Below, piece by piece: positions 15,422 to 23,075 of a stretch of 31,479 nucleotides of DNA. Location of the stretch: assembly GCA_023411615.1 (NCBI GenBank), contig JAEYOR010000063.1, positions 1 to 31,479 on the forward strand, written 5' to 3'. A program made the translations under genes and the position numbers. Origin of the DNA: Actinomycetes bacterium. GTDB taxonomy: Bacteria; Actinomycetota; Actinomycetes; Actinomycetales; Demequinaceae. The notes below the pieces were generated by a model. It did not search any database, had not been told where the DNA came from, and worked only from the letters and a program-made list of their open reading frames with translations. Within the stretch, counting starts at the first letter, position 1. Each line of letters opens with the position of its first letter.

Positions 15422-16606
15422 TCACTCAAGCGTGATCGTGATGCTGCCTGCGGCTTCCGCGGCCCGGGCGCGCGCATCCTCAACCGTGGCCCCGCGAGCG
15501 AGAGCGACGCCCACGCGGCGACGGCCGTCCACTCTCGGCTTTCCGAAAAGCCGCAGGTCCGTGTCCGGGCGGCTCAAAGCGTCGGCCACACCATGGAATG
15601 TCGGCACGCCTGAGCCCTCTGCGACGAGCACGCATGCCGCCGCCGGCTCGGCGTTCACATGATGGACAGGCAGGCCAAGAACGGCTCGCACGTGGATGGC
15701 GAACTCATGTGTCGGGTTCGAGGCCAGCGTGACAATGCCCGTGTCATGAGGGCGCGGTGAGATCTCGGAGAAGATCACCTCATCGCCGCGCACAAAGAGC
15801 TCAACGCCAAAGACTCCCCAGCCTCCGAGCGCGTCGGTCACAGTGCTGGCGATGCGGCGTGCCTCCAGTGCCGCCGCTTGCGACATCGGCTGCGGTTGCC
15901 AGGACTCCCGGAAGCCGGCATCGCCCTGAATATGTCCAATGGGATCCATGAAGGTGGTGCCAGAGATGTGGCGCACGGTGAGAAGGGTGACTTCGTAGTC
16001 GAAGTTGACAACCGACTCAACAATGACACGTGCAGACGCGGCTCGCCCGTCCTCTGACGCGTGGCGCCACGCGCTCTCGCACTCGCTCACGTCGCGGATG
16101 ACCGCCTGACCCTTGCTGGACGACGACATCAATGGCTTGACGATGACGGGCATGCCGAGTTCCTCGACGGCAGCCTTCACCTCGTCCACGGACTCCGCAA
16201 TGCGATACGGCGAGGTGGGCAGGCCAAGTTCCTCCGCCACAAGCAAGCGGGTGCGTGCGCGGTCCATCGTCACGCGTGCTGCCGACGCGCTTGGCGCCAC
16301 CTTGAACCCCCGGCTCTCGAACTCTGCGAGTTCTTCCGTGTTGATCGCATCGAGTTCAGGCACGATGAGCGACGGCTGTTCGGCTTCGATGATCGCACGC
16401 AAGGCGTTGGCATCGAGGAGGTCCACCACGTACGCGCGATGCGCCACTTGCATAGCGGGTGCGTGCTCGTAGCGATCGCACGCCACCACTTCCACACCGA
16501 GGGACTGGAAGGAGATCGCCAGTTCCTTTCCGAGCTCTCCAGCACCGAGCAGGAGGACCCGGATGGCTCCATGTGCGAGCGGCGTGCCAAAGGGCGTGGG
16601 CGTCAT
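15422..16606 (-). CDS. purT: Formate-dependent GAR transformylase
   Basis: This 394-residue ATP-grasp enzyme formylates GAR using formate and ATP, an alternative to the folate-dependent PurN. VLLLGAGELGKELA (residues 17-30) opens the Rossmann-like domain. VIVKPLMSSSSKGQAVI is the P-loop equivalent, DPIGHIQGDAGFRESWQPQ the GAR region, and FSEISPRPHDTGIVTL the metal-binding segment typical of PurT rather than PurK. ATG 16606 is chosen on domain grounds; TTACAT lies 6 nt upstream but lacks the A at position 2. It is divergent from dedA with a 61-bp gap. Confidence 0.93.
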   Translation of the reverse strand: MTPTPFGTPLAHGAIRVLLLGAGELGKELAISFQSLGVEVVACDRYEHAPAMQVAHRAYVVDLLDANALRAIIEAEQPSLIVPELDAINTEELAEFESRGFKVAPSASAARVTMDRARTRLLVAEELGLPTSPYRIAESVDEVKAAVEELGMPVIVKPLMSSSSKGQAVIRDVSECESAWRHASEDGRAASARVIVESVVNFDYEVTLLTVRHISGTTFMDPIGHIQGDAGFRESWQPQPMSQAAALEARRIASTVTDALGGWGVFGVELFVRGDEVIFSEISPRPHDTGIVTLASNPTHEFAIHVRAVLGLPVHHVNAEPAAACVLVAEGSGVPTFHGVADALSRPDTDLRLFGKPRVDGRRRVGVALARGATVEDARARAAEAAGSITITLE

Positions 16607-16655
16607 GCCCCCATGTAACCAGCCCACACGCTGACAAGCGAGACCTGGCGCACCG

Positions 16656-16661
16656 TAGGCT
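16656..16661 (+). promoter_or_regulatory. Leaderless-type -10 of the DedA gene
   Basis: TAGGCT is followed by 6 nt and GTG 16668, which is itself followed by ATG 16671. CTGACA (16631-16636), 19 bp upstream, could be the -35. Confidence 0.55.
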
Positions 16662-16667
16662 GAACCC

Positions 16668-17363
16668 GTGATGGTCTCCGCTGCGTCTTTGCCCATGATC
16701 GGTCCTGACTGGATGGATCCCGATCACTTGATCAACTCGTTCATCGATCGTTACGGGACGTGGGCCCTCGCCGGCATCTGCGCCGTCATCATCATCGAGA
16801 CCGGATTGCTGTTCCCGTTCCTGCCCGGCGACTCGCTGCTCTTCACGGCGGGTCTGTTCACCGGCACGGGGCAGATAAACCTGCCGATTTGGGCGGTCGC
16901 GGGGCTCATCGGCCTCGCCGCCTTCATCGGCCCGCAATCGGGCTACTGGATCGGCAGGCTGAGCGGGCCGAAGATCTTCCATCGCCCGGATTCACGCATC
17001 TTCAAGCAGGCGTACGTCGACCGTACTCACGCATTCTTTGAGCGCTACGGCGGCAGGGCGATCGTGCTCGCCCAGTTCGTGCCCTTTGTCCGCACGTACA
17101 TCCCCGTGGCTGCGGGCGTCGGCAAGATGCCGTACTCGCGCTTTGTTCGCTTCAACGTCATTGGCGCACTTGTGTGGGGCGTTGGCGTCACGATGCTCGG
17201 TTACTGGCTCGGACGCTTCGATGTGGTGAAGAACAACATCGAGGTCGCCCTCATTCTCATCGTCTTTGTGTCGGTGCTGCCAATGGTCTTCGAGACGGTC
17301 AAGCATTGGATGGCGAAGCGCTCCGCTCGCGCCGCGATGCACGAGGTGGACCCGGAGGCCTAG
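16668..17363 (+). CDS. DedA-family integral membrane protein
   Basis: This 231-residue protein has about five hydrophobic segments and belongs to the DedA/VTT superfamily, linked to lipid scrambling and membrane homeostasis. Typical elements are ETGLLFPFLPGDSLLFTAG (residues 42-60), GPQSGYWIGRLSG, FFERYGGRAIVLAQFVPFVRTYIPVAAG, with the conserved F-x-R-x-x-P-like core, and a glycine-rich WGVGVTMLGYWLG helix. GTG 16668 fits the promoter spacing; ATG 16671 is the next codon. It is convergent with lemA, 14 bp apart. Confidence 0.9.
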   Translation: MMVSAASLPMIGPDWMDPDHLINSFIDRYGTWALAGICAVIIIETGLLFPFLPGDSLLFTAGLFTGTGQINLPIWAVAGLIGLAAFIGPQSGYWIGRLSGPKIFHRPDSRIFKQAYVDRTHAFFERYGGRAIVLAQFVPFVRTYIPVAAGVGKMPYSRFVRFNVIGALVWGVGVTMLGYWLGRFDVVKNNIEVALILIVFVSVLPMVFETVKHWMAKRSARAAMHEVDPEA

Positions 17364-17377
17364 GCCTCCCCCAACCG

Positions 17378-17935
17378 CTAGAACCGCACCTCAGGGGCCT
17401 GGCGCGCCTCGGGCTCCTCAATCTCAAAATAATCGGCGCGCGTGAAGCCAAATGGACCAGCGATGAGGTTGGTGGGGAACACCTCGGTCTTGGTGTTGAG
17501 CGCACGCACATTTGCGTTGTAGAAGCGACGTCCGGCGGCGATCCGGTCCTCGGTATTGGCGAGTTCCGTCTGCAACTGCTGGAAGTTCTCGCTTGCGCGC
17601 AGTTCGGGATACGCCTCGGCGACAGCAAAGAGTTTGCCCAAGGCCTGCGTCAGCATGTTCTCGCTCTGAGCTTGCTCGGAGACGCTCTGGCTCGCCGTCG
17701 TAGCGGCGGCGCGTGCGGCGGTCACCTCGGCAAAGGTCGCCTTCTCATGGGCGGCGTATCCCTTGACGGCCTCAACGAGGTTGGGAATGAGGTTGTGCCG
17801 ACGCTGGAGCTCGACATCAATCTGGCGCCATGCCTCTTGGACGAGGTTGCGCAAGCGAACCAGCGCGTTGTACTGAACCACGACGAATAGGCCGAGCACT
17901 ACGACAATCCCGACGACGATCAGCGTGGGAATCAT
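17378..17935 (-). CDS. LemA-family protein
   Basis: This 185-residue protein has one N-terminal membrane helix (IPTLIVVGIVVVLGLFVVV), then YNALVRLRNLVQEAWRQIDVELQRRHNLIPNLVE, the LemA signature. A long helical region follows, with FNANV-like RFYNANVRALNTKTEVFP and FGFTRADYFE near the end. LemA proteins form helical bundles exposed outside the membrane; their role is not settled. ATG 17935 has a strong GAGGAGGGG Shine-Dalgarno. Its upstream gap to pyrE (17936-18030) holds no gene. Confidence 0.92.
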   Translation of the reverse strand: MIPTLIVVGIVVVLGLFVVVQYNALVRLRNLVQEAWRQIDVELQRRHNLIPNLVEAVKGYAAHEKATFAEVTAARAAATTASQSVSEQAQSENMLTQALGKLFAVAEAYPELRASENFQQLQTELANTEDRIAAGRRFYNANVRALNTKTEVFPTNLIAGPFGFTRADYFEIEEPEARQAPEVRF

Positions 17936-18030
17936 GACCCCTCCTCGATTAAGACCCATGTCTACGTCCCCATGCTAAGCGTCGCTCGACGCATGCCGGC
18001 GACGGGGAGGTGGAGTTGGGGAAAACTCAG

Positions 18031-18594
18031 TCACAGTCCCAGATCAGCGAGCCCGTACAGCGCAAGGTATGGCAGTCCTTCCGCCTCGATCGCCTGGCGC
18101 GCACCTGTGTCGCGATCAACAATGACCGCCACCGCTGCCACCGTGGCGCCTGCATCTCGGAGCGCCTCCACGGCGGTCATCACAGAACCACCAGTAGTCG
18201 ACGTGTCCTCGACAGCCACGACTGTGCGGCCAGCAACGTCGGGGCCTTCAATGCGGCGCTGCAGACCATGTGCCTTCGACTCCTTCCGCACCACAAACGC
18301 GTCGAGTGCAAGCCCTCGCGAAGCCGCAGCGTGGAGAATCGCCGTCGCCACCGGGTCAGCACCAAGAGTGAGACCACCAACCGCGTCGATATCCGCGGGA
18401 CCGTAACCGGCTTCCTCGAGCGCATCGAGCATGAGATGGCCAATGAGCGGAGCCGCCGCGTGGTGAAGAGTGACGCGACGCAAATCGACGTAGTAATCCG
18501 CTTCTTTGCCGGAAGCGAGAGTCACTCGTCCACGCACCACGGCAAGTTCGCTGATGAGGTCACGGAGCTGTTCACGGGGCGTGGGCAGGGTCAT
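18031..18594 (-). CDS. pyrE: Orotate phosphoribosyltransferase
   Basis: This 187-residue enzyme couples orotate to PRPP to give OMP in pyrimidine synthesis. The PRPP-binding signature is VVAVEDTSTTGGS (around residues 125-137). GRVTLASGKEADYYVDLRRVTL is the orotate/dimer region and GGLTLGADPVA the pyrophosphate loop. It is monocistronic as far as the sequence shows. TAGGCT sits 7 nt before ATG 18594, so it is probably leaderless. It is divergent from the GH51 gene. Confidence 0.94.
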   Translation of the reverse strand: MTLPTPREQLRDLISELAVVRGRVTLASGKEADYYVDLRRVTLHHAAAPLIGHLMLDALEEAGYGPADIDAVGGLTLGADPVATAILHAAASRGLALDAFVVRKESKAHGLQRRIEGPDVAGRTVVAVEDTSTTGGSVMTAVEALRDAGATVAAVAVIVDRDTGARQAIEAEGLPYLALYGLADLGL

Positions 18595-18601
18595 GACGAT
18601 C

Positions 18602-18607
18602 AGCCTA
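18602..18607 (-). promoter_or_regulatory. Leaderless-type -10 of pyrE
   Basis: On the minus strand TAGGCT is followed by 7 nt and ATG 18594. No Shine-Dalgarno is present. Confidence 0.5.
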
Positions 18608-18675
18608 GCGAGGGTCCTTGTCGCTTCGGGTTACAGTCATCTTGTCGCGTCGCCGCCACGACCGAAGGACCTCCC

Positions 18676-20184
18676 ATGGTTTCCGCGCACCTTGCTGTCT
18701 CTGCCGACGCCACGATTGGCACCATCGACCGTTTCCTCTTCGGCTCCTTTGTCGAGCATTTGGGACGCAGCGTGTACACCGGCATTTACGAGCCCGGACA
18801 CCCGACGGCCGACGCCGACGGCTTTCGTCAAGACGTCCTCGACCTTGTGGCAGAACTCGGTGTCTCGATCATTCGCTACCCCGGCGGAAACTTCGTGTCC
18901 GGCTATCGCTGGGAAGACGGCGTCGGCCCCCGCGAACTGCGCCCGCGCCGCCTCGATCTCGCGTGGCACACGATCGAGACGAATGAGGTGGGCCTTCACG
19001 AGTTCATGACGTGGCTTGATCGCACGGGCGCGGAGCCGATGCTCGCTGTCAACTTTGGCACCCGCGGCCTCGAGGAGGCGCTCGACTTTGTCGAGTACTG
19101 CGTCATCGACTCGGGCACGGCACTGTCCGACGCTCGGGCGGCCAACGGACGCCGCTCACCGATTCGCCCCAACGTGTGGTGCCTAGGCAACGAGATGGAC
19201 GGGCCATGGCAGCTCGGTCATCTCAGCGCGGAGGATTACGCGAAGAAGGCGGCCTCCGTGGCGCATGCGATTCGACTCATCGACCCAGACACCACATTGG
19301 TGGCCTGCGGCTCCTCGTCGCGGGACATGCCCACCTTTGGGCACTGGGAGCGCACGGTACTGGAAGCGACCTACGAGTACGTCGATCTCCTCTCGTGCCA
19401 TGCCTACTACTGGGAGCGGGATGGGGACCTCTCGAGTTTTCTTGCGAGCGGCGTCGACATGGAAGGTTTCATCGACGAGGTCGTTGCCGTTGCGGACGAG
19501 GTGAAGGCGGCGACGGGATCGGACAAGACGATCAACCTCTCCTTCGACGAATGGAACGTGTGGTACCTCAAGCGCCACATGGAGAAGGAAGCGATCACCG
19601 GCATCGACAACTGGCCCATCGCGCCACGCTTGCTTGAGGACATCTACTCGGTGGCCGACGGCGTGGTGGTAGGTGGTCTCTTGATCGCGCTGCTCAAGCA
19701 TGCCGACCGCGTGAAGACCGCATGCATGGCCCAACTCGTCAACGTCATCGGCCCGATCATGACCGAGCCCGGCGGGCCCGCGTGGCGCCAGACCACCTTC
19801 TTCCCCTTTGCCATCACCTCGCGTTTGGCGCGCGGCGAAGCGGTTGCCGTGACGGTTGATGCGCCGGTCGCATCCACCGGGCGTTACGGCGACGTGCCGC
19901 TTGTCGATGCCGTCGCCACGCGGGACGGAAACGATGCCGCGCTCTTCCTTCTCAACCGCTCGACCGACGCCCCCACGGAGGTGGAGATCGACGTGCGCGC
20001 ACTTGGAGCGTCGGCCGTGGCTGCGGCGCTGACACTCGCGGACGAGGACCCCTACGCGTGCAACACTCTCGAGGAGCCAGAGCGAGTGGGAGTCAAGGAC
20101 AACTCGACGGTGAGCCTCGCCGATGGACGGCTTCGCATCACCCTTCCGGCGTGCTCATGGACCGCCGTCGAGTTAGTGCGCTGA
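18676..20184 (+). CDS. GH51 alpha-L-arabinofuranosidase
   Basis: This 502-residue, probably cytoplasmic enzyme removes arabinofuranose from arabinan or arabinoxylan oligosaccharides by a retaining mechanism. The acid/base is E173 in CLGNEMDGPWQ and the nucleophile is E292 in SFDEWNVWY. The N-terminal IDRFLFGSFVEHLGRSVYTGIYEP and RYPGGNFVSGYRWEDGVGP are GH51 hallmarks. No signal peptide is seen. ATG 18676 is chosen by the Shine-Dalgarno GAAGGA at good spacing; the open frame upstream runs antisense through pyrE and is not coding. No transporter or LacI-type regulator is adjacent. Confidence 0.95.
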   Translation: MVSAHLAVSADATIGTIDRFLFGSFVEHLGRSVYTGIYEPGHPTADADGFRQDVLDLVAELGVSIIRYPGGNFVSGYRWEDGVGPRELRPRRLDLAWHTIETNEVGLHEFMTWLDRTGAEPMLAVNFGTRGLEEALDFVEYCVIDSGTALSDARAANGRRSPIRPNVWCLGNEMDGPWQLGHLSAEDYAKKAASVAHAIRLIDPDTTLVACGSSSRDMPTFGHWERTVLEATYEYVDLLSCHAYYWERDGDLSSFLASGVDMEGFIDEVVAVADEVKAATGSDKTINLSFDEWNVWYLKRHMEKEAITGIDNWPIAPRLLEDIYSVADGVVVGGLLIALLKHADRVKTACMAQLVNVIGPIMTEPGGPAWRQTTFFPFAITSRLARGEAVAVTVDAPVASTGRYGDVPLVDAVATRDGNDAALFLLNRSTDAPTEVEIDVRALGASAVAAALTLADEDPYACNTLEEPERVGVKDNSTVSLADGRLRITLPACSWTAVELVR

Positions 20185-20218
20185 GTCCTCATCAAGCTGA
20201 GCCATCACGAACGCGTTC

Positions 20219-20980
20219 TCAGGTGTTGCGCCGCCGGGATGCGGCACGCACCCACGAGCGCGGAAGCGTCCGCACTACCGACGTGAGCGCGGCGTAACGC
20301 ACAGACGGTGTGACGAGCACAGTCTTGCGCCGCACGGCCGCGAGCGCGGACTCGACCACCTGGTCCGCATCGAGCCAGGCGATCTCGGGCAAGTCTTCGT
20401 ACTCGGCAAGGCGCGCGCGCTCGTGAAACTCAGTGTGCGTCAACCCGGGGAGCACCGCGGTGGCGCTCACGCCCGTCCCGCGCAATTGGCTCGCAATGGA
20501 CTCCGTGAAGGCCGTCACCCACGATTTATGCGCGGAGTACGAGGAATTGCCAAGCCATGCGGCGACCGAGGCGACGTTGAGGATCGCGCCGCGACCGCGA
20601 GCCACCATCGCGTGCGCGGCCGCGTGCGACAACACGAGCACGGCCTTCACCATCACGTCGAGAGCGGCGACCTCTTGGTCCACGTCGGTTACGAGGAAGC
20701 CGGCGGGGAGACCGTAGCCAGCGTTGTTGACGAGGAGATCGATGGGGCGTTCAGCGTCAGCCACACGATCCGCCACGGCCTGCAGGCCTTCGGCGGTTGC
20801 GAGATCAGCGACAAGCACCTCGGTCTTCACGCCGGTGACGCCGGAGAGCATGTCAGCGAGTTCGCTCAGCCGGTCACGCGATCTGGCGACGAGGACAACG
20901 TCCCTCCCGGCGGCCGCGAGCTGCCACGCGAACTCCTCGCCAAGACCGGAACTTGCACCTGTGATCAATGCGGTAGCCAC
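20219..20980 (-). CDS. Short-chain dehydrogenase/reductase
   Basis: This 253-residue SDR starts directly at the Rossmann fold with ALITGASSGLGEEFA (TGxxxGxG). LVNNAGYG follows, and the catalytic Ser, Tyr and Lys are in NVASVAAWLGNSSYSAHKSW. It is NAD(P)-dependent; the substrate is unknown. The C-terminal basic tail RTLPRSWVRAASRRRNT is longer than in minimal SDRs and may touch membrane. Start GTG 20980 is supported by TAGCCT 6 nt upstream. It is divergent from xthA with only 33 bp between start codons. Confidence 0.9.
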   Translation of the reverse strand: MATALITGASSGLGEEFAWQLAAAGRDVVLVARSRDRLSELADMLSGVTGVKTEVLVADLATAEGLQAVADRVADAERPIDLLVNNAGYGLPAGFLVTDVDQEVAALDVMVKAVLVLSHAAAHAMVARGRGAILNVASVAAWLGNSSYSAHKSWVTAFTESIASQLRGTGVSATAVLPGLTHTEFHERARLAEYEDLPEIAWLDADQVVESALAAVRRKTVLVTPSVRYAALTSVVRTLPRSWVRAASRRRNT

Positions 20981-21013
20981 CTCACCAGGCTACGGGGTGG
21001 GTAGCGTGGGGTC
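20981..21013. promoter_or_regulatory. Back-to-back leaderless promoters of the SDR and xthA genes
   Basis: The whole intergenic gap is 33 bp. Minus-strand -10 TAGCCT (20992-20987) is 6 nt before GTG 20980; plus-strand -10 TAGCGT (21002-21007) is 6 nt before ATG 21014. The -10 boxes are only 9 bp apart. A -35 for the SDR, ATGACC (21015-21010) at 17 bp, overlaps the xthA start codon, and the xthA -35 region falls at the SDR start codon. Two polymerases could not occupy both at once. Confidence 0.6.
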
Positions 21014-21814
21014 ATGCGAGTGGCCACTTGGAATGTCAATTCACTGCGAGCCCGTGTCGATCGCGTTGTCGATTACCTTGAGCGCGCGCAGATCGATGTA
21101 CTTCTCATGCAGGAGATCAAATGCAAGCCGGATCAGGCGCCGGTGCTCGCCTTTGAGTCCGCCGGCTACGAGGTGGCGCTGCACGGGCTCAACCAATGGA
21201 ACGGCGTGGGCATCGCCTCGCGAGTGGGATTGGCCGAGGTTGAGACGGCTTTCGCGGCGCAGCCTGCCTTTGGCAAGGCCGGCCAGGACGCGGTGGTCGA
21301 GGCGCGCGCGATCGGTGCCACCTGCGGCCCTTTGCGGGCATGGAGCGTCTACGTGCCCAACGGACGCGGCGTTGCGGACCCGCACTACCCCTATAAGCGT
21401 CAGTTTCTTGCAAATTTGGCCGACGCTGCCGCCGGCTGGGCGTCCCGGCCAACAGTCATCGGCGGCGACTTCAACGTCGCTCCCCTGCCCACTGACATCT
21501 GGGATGAGACAGATCCCGAGGCGCAAACACATGTCACTGCGGAGGTGCGGGCAGACCTCGCGCTTCTCGAGAAGGCGGGTTACACCGAGTTGAGCCGACG
21601 CTTCATCCCCGATGAACGGCGGTACACATTCTGGGATTACAAACTATTGCGCTTCCCGCGTGGGGAAGGCATGCGCATCGACTTCCTTTACGGCTCTGCC
21701 GGTGCCGCGAGCGCCGCCACTGCGGCGACGATCGAAAGGGATGAGCGCAAGGGCAAGGGAGCGTCGGACCACGTTCCTGTGGTCATCGACTTTGACGTAT
21801 CGGCACTCGCCTGA
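21014..21814 (+). CDS. xthA: Exonuclease III family AP endonuclease
   Basis: This 266-residue enzyme cuts DNA at abasic sites and trims 3' ends in base excision repair. N7 in TWNVNSLRAR and E34 in LMQEIKC match the metal ligands of E. coli exonuclease III. IGGDFNVAP holds the Asp/Asn pair and GASDHVPVVIDF the catalytic Asp-His near the C-terminus, and RIDFLYGS is also conserved. It is convergent with the lipoprotein gene, 8 bp apart. Confidence 0.94.
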   Translation: MRVATWNVNSLRARVDRVVDYLERAQIDVLLMQEIKCKPDQAPVLAFESAGYEVALHGLNQWNGVGIASRVGLAEVETAFAAQPAFGKAGQDAVVEARAIGATCGPLRAWSVYVPNGRGVADPHYPYKRQFLANLADAAAGWASRPTVIGGDFNVAPLPTDIWDETDPEAQTHVTAEVRADLALLEKAGYTELSRRFIPDERRYTFWDYKLLRFPRGEGMRIDFLYGSAGAASAATAATIERDERKGKGASDHVPVVIDFDVSALA

Positions 21815-21822
21815 GCGGCGCG

Positions 21823-22263
21823 CTACTTCATCGAGTCCTTAAGCGAGCCGGTGGTCCGCGTCATCTCGGCTGTCCCGTCCGCGGGTGTGTAAAGGGCGCA
21901 CATGAGTGTGCGGTCGCCGCGATCCCACGCCTTCTGTGATGGGACGTCGTAGAGGATCTCAATCGCGCTTGAGTAATAGTCAACGCCCACGTACTCGCCA
22001 AAGGCCGCAAAGCACGAGGCGCGCGCGGCAGCGTCGACTACAAGAGCGTCGTACTCCTCCGGAGCGTCCACGTCGCCCACAAAGTAAACCTCGGCGTCGT
22101 GCTCCGTATCGCACGTGAAGGCGTCGACAGATGTCATCTGGGTGTCATCAGGATCGACGTTGAAGCACTCGCCGACGGCGGGAGTCGGGGCCTGTTCGGC
22201 ACCGCATCCGGAGAGCGCCACGGCCGCGAGCACAACCATCGCCACCACTCGCTTCACCACGCA
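21823..22263 (-). CDS. Septum_form-like lipoprotein (second copy)
   Basis: This 146-residue predicted lipoprotein has a hydrophobic signal segment ending in the lipobox ALSGC (lipid Cys19). The mature domain shows GECFNVDPDD, FTCDTEHDAEVYFVGDV, ARASCFAAF and TLMCALYTP, plus GSLKDSMK at the end. It is the same domain and cysteine pattern as the protein at 9356-9781, so the two are paralogues about 12 kb apart. The start is a GTG: 22263 or the adjacent 22260, both behind GGAGG (5 or 8 nt spacing). No ATG fits. Function is unknown. Confidence 0.75.
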   Translation of the reverse strand, partial: CVVKRVVAMVVLAAVALSGCGAEQAPTPAVGECFNVDPDDTQMTSVDAFTCDTEHDAEVYFVGDVDAPEEYDALVVDAAARASCFAAFGEYVGVDYYSSAIEILYDVPSQKAWDRGDRTLMCALYTPADGTAEMTRTTGSLKDSMK

Positions 22264-22308
22264 TACCTCCGCTGCACCGGGCATTGCTTCAGGGTCTTGA
22301 AGCCGATG

Positions 22309-22848
22309 CTAGTGATGCACACCCGGAGACGTTGTGCCGCCACGCGAGGCAATGGCGTTGAGAACTGCGTCATCGCCGGTCGTGGCAAGCCACGCCAGTA
22401 CAGACGACGGAGTAGCAGGGTTGGCCGCAATCGTCTCCCGCACCGCGGGCTCGGTGTACGCCATGTCGGCCAGCTCCGTTGCAGGGGTGTTGGGGTTCGC
22501 CGCCCGTGCCCGCTTTGCCGCAGCGTCACGCTCGAGTTCATATTCCACTGACGCGGCACGGGACATTGCATGGACGCGGCGCATCGTGCCCGTCTTCATC
22601 ATGTCGCGCGTGACGATGACGGCCGCCGCCAAAGGAGCGACAGGCAAGATCCATACGACGCGGGGGCCGCCGACGATTTCCATCGATGAGGAACCCACTG
22701 CTGCGGCAAGGTAACCGCCAGCGGCAAGAGCGAGGGCGATGCGCGAGGCGAGAGAAAGCGTCAACCGGGGATGCACGGAGAGCGCGACGCCACATAGAAA
22801 AAGGGCGCCGAGACCGGCTAATACGGTCTCCTCAACGCCCCATTCCAT
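22309..22848 (-). CDS. Membrane protein with variant leucine-rich (LRV) repeats
   Basis: This 179-residue protein has two N-terminal hydrophobic blocks (LAGLGALFLCGVALSV and a longer IALALAAGGYLAAAVG) and a third, WILPVAPLAAAVIV. A charged helix follows, and then two to three copies of an LRV-like repeat: NPNTPATELADMA, EPAVRETIAANPATPSSVLAWLA and DDAVLNAIASR. Such repeats in actinobacteria are thought to bind partners; the role is unknown. ATG 22848 has the Shine-Dalgarno GGGAGG at about 8 nt. It is divergent from the response-regulator operon. Confidence 0.7.
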   Translation of the reverse strand: MEWGVEETVLAGLGALFLCGVALSVHPRLTLSLASRIALALAAGGYLAAAVGSSSMEIVGGPRVVWILPVAPLAAAVIVTRDMMKTGTMRRVHAMSRAASVEYELERDAAAKRARAANPNTPATELADMAYTEPAVRETIAANPATPSSVLAWLATTGDDAVLNAIASRGGTTSPGVHH

Positions 22849-22926
22849 CGGACCCGCCTCCCATGTCAGGGAGGAAGGAGTCCCCCCTCGCGTAGAAGAA
22901 TCCCATGGCTCCGCAAGCCCTGCAAG

Positions 22927-22944
22927 CCCCTATTTATGGGGGCA
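22927..22944. repeat. 18-bp dyad repeat, copy 1, upstream of the response regulator
   Basis: CCCCTATTTATGGGGGCA contains an inverted repeat CCCC/GGGG around a T/A core. It matches copy 2 at 15 of 18 positions, and the two starts are 44 bp apart, about four helical turns. It is a plausible regulator-binding site in the 227-bp gap (22849-23075) between the divergent LRV and response-regulator genes. Confidence 0.6.
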
Positions 22945-22970
22945 CATAAAACGGACACTTCACCTCTATG

Positions 22971-22988
22971 CCCCTCATTAGGGGGGCA
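22971..22988. repeat. 18-bp dyad repeat, copy 2, upstream of the response regulator
   Basis: CCCCTCATTAGGGGGGCA is the second copy. Extended by flanking bases it reads as TATGCCCC-N6-GGGGGGCATA, a near-palindrome. A further GGGGGC-N12-GCCCCC dyad lies at 23012-23035, just ahead of the promoter. Confidence 0.6.
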
Positions 22989-23039
22989 TACTGTGAACAA
23001 ACGCACGGTCCGGGGGCTACACGTGGACCGCCCCCACGG

Positions 23040-23045
23040 GATAAT
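23040..23045 (+). promoter_or_regulatory. -10 element of the response-regulator operon
   Basis: GATAAT matches the -10 consensus at five of six positions. The -35 region (GCTACA at 18 bp) is poor, which would fit an activator acting from the upstream dyads. The implied leader to ATG 23076 is about 25 nt and carries GAGAGGG as Shine-Dalgarno. Confidence 0.5.
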
Positions 23046-23075
23046 GTGACCGGCAACACCAGCGAGAGGGATCCC

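Noticed and set aside
18010..18675. N-terminal extension of the GH51 frame through pyrE
   Set aside because: It runs antisense to pyrE, has no domain, and the Shine-Dalgarno with ATG 18676 opens exactly at the GH51 fold.
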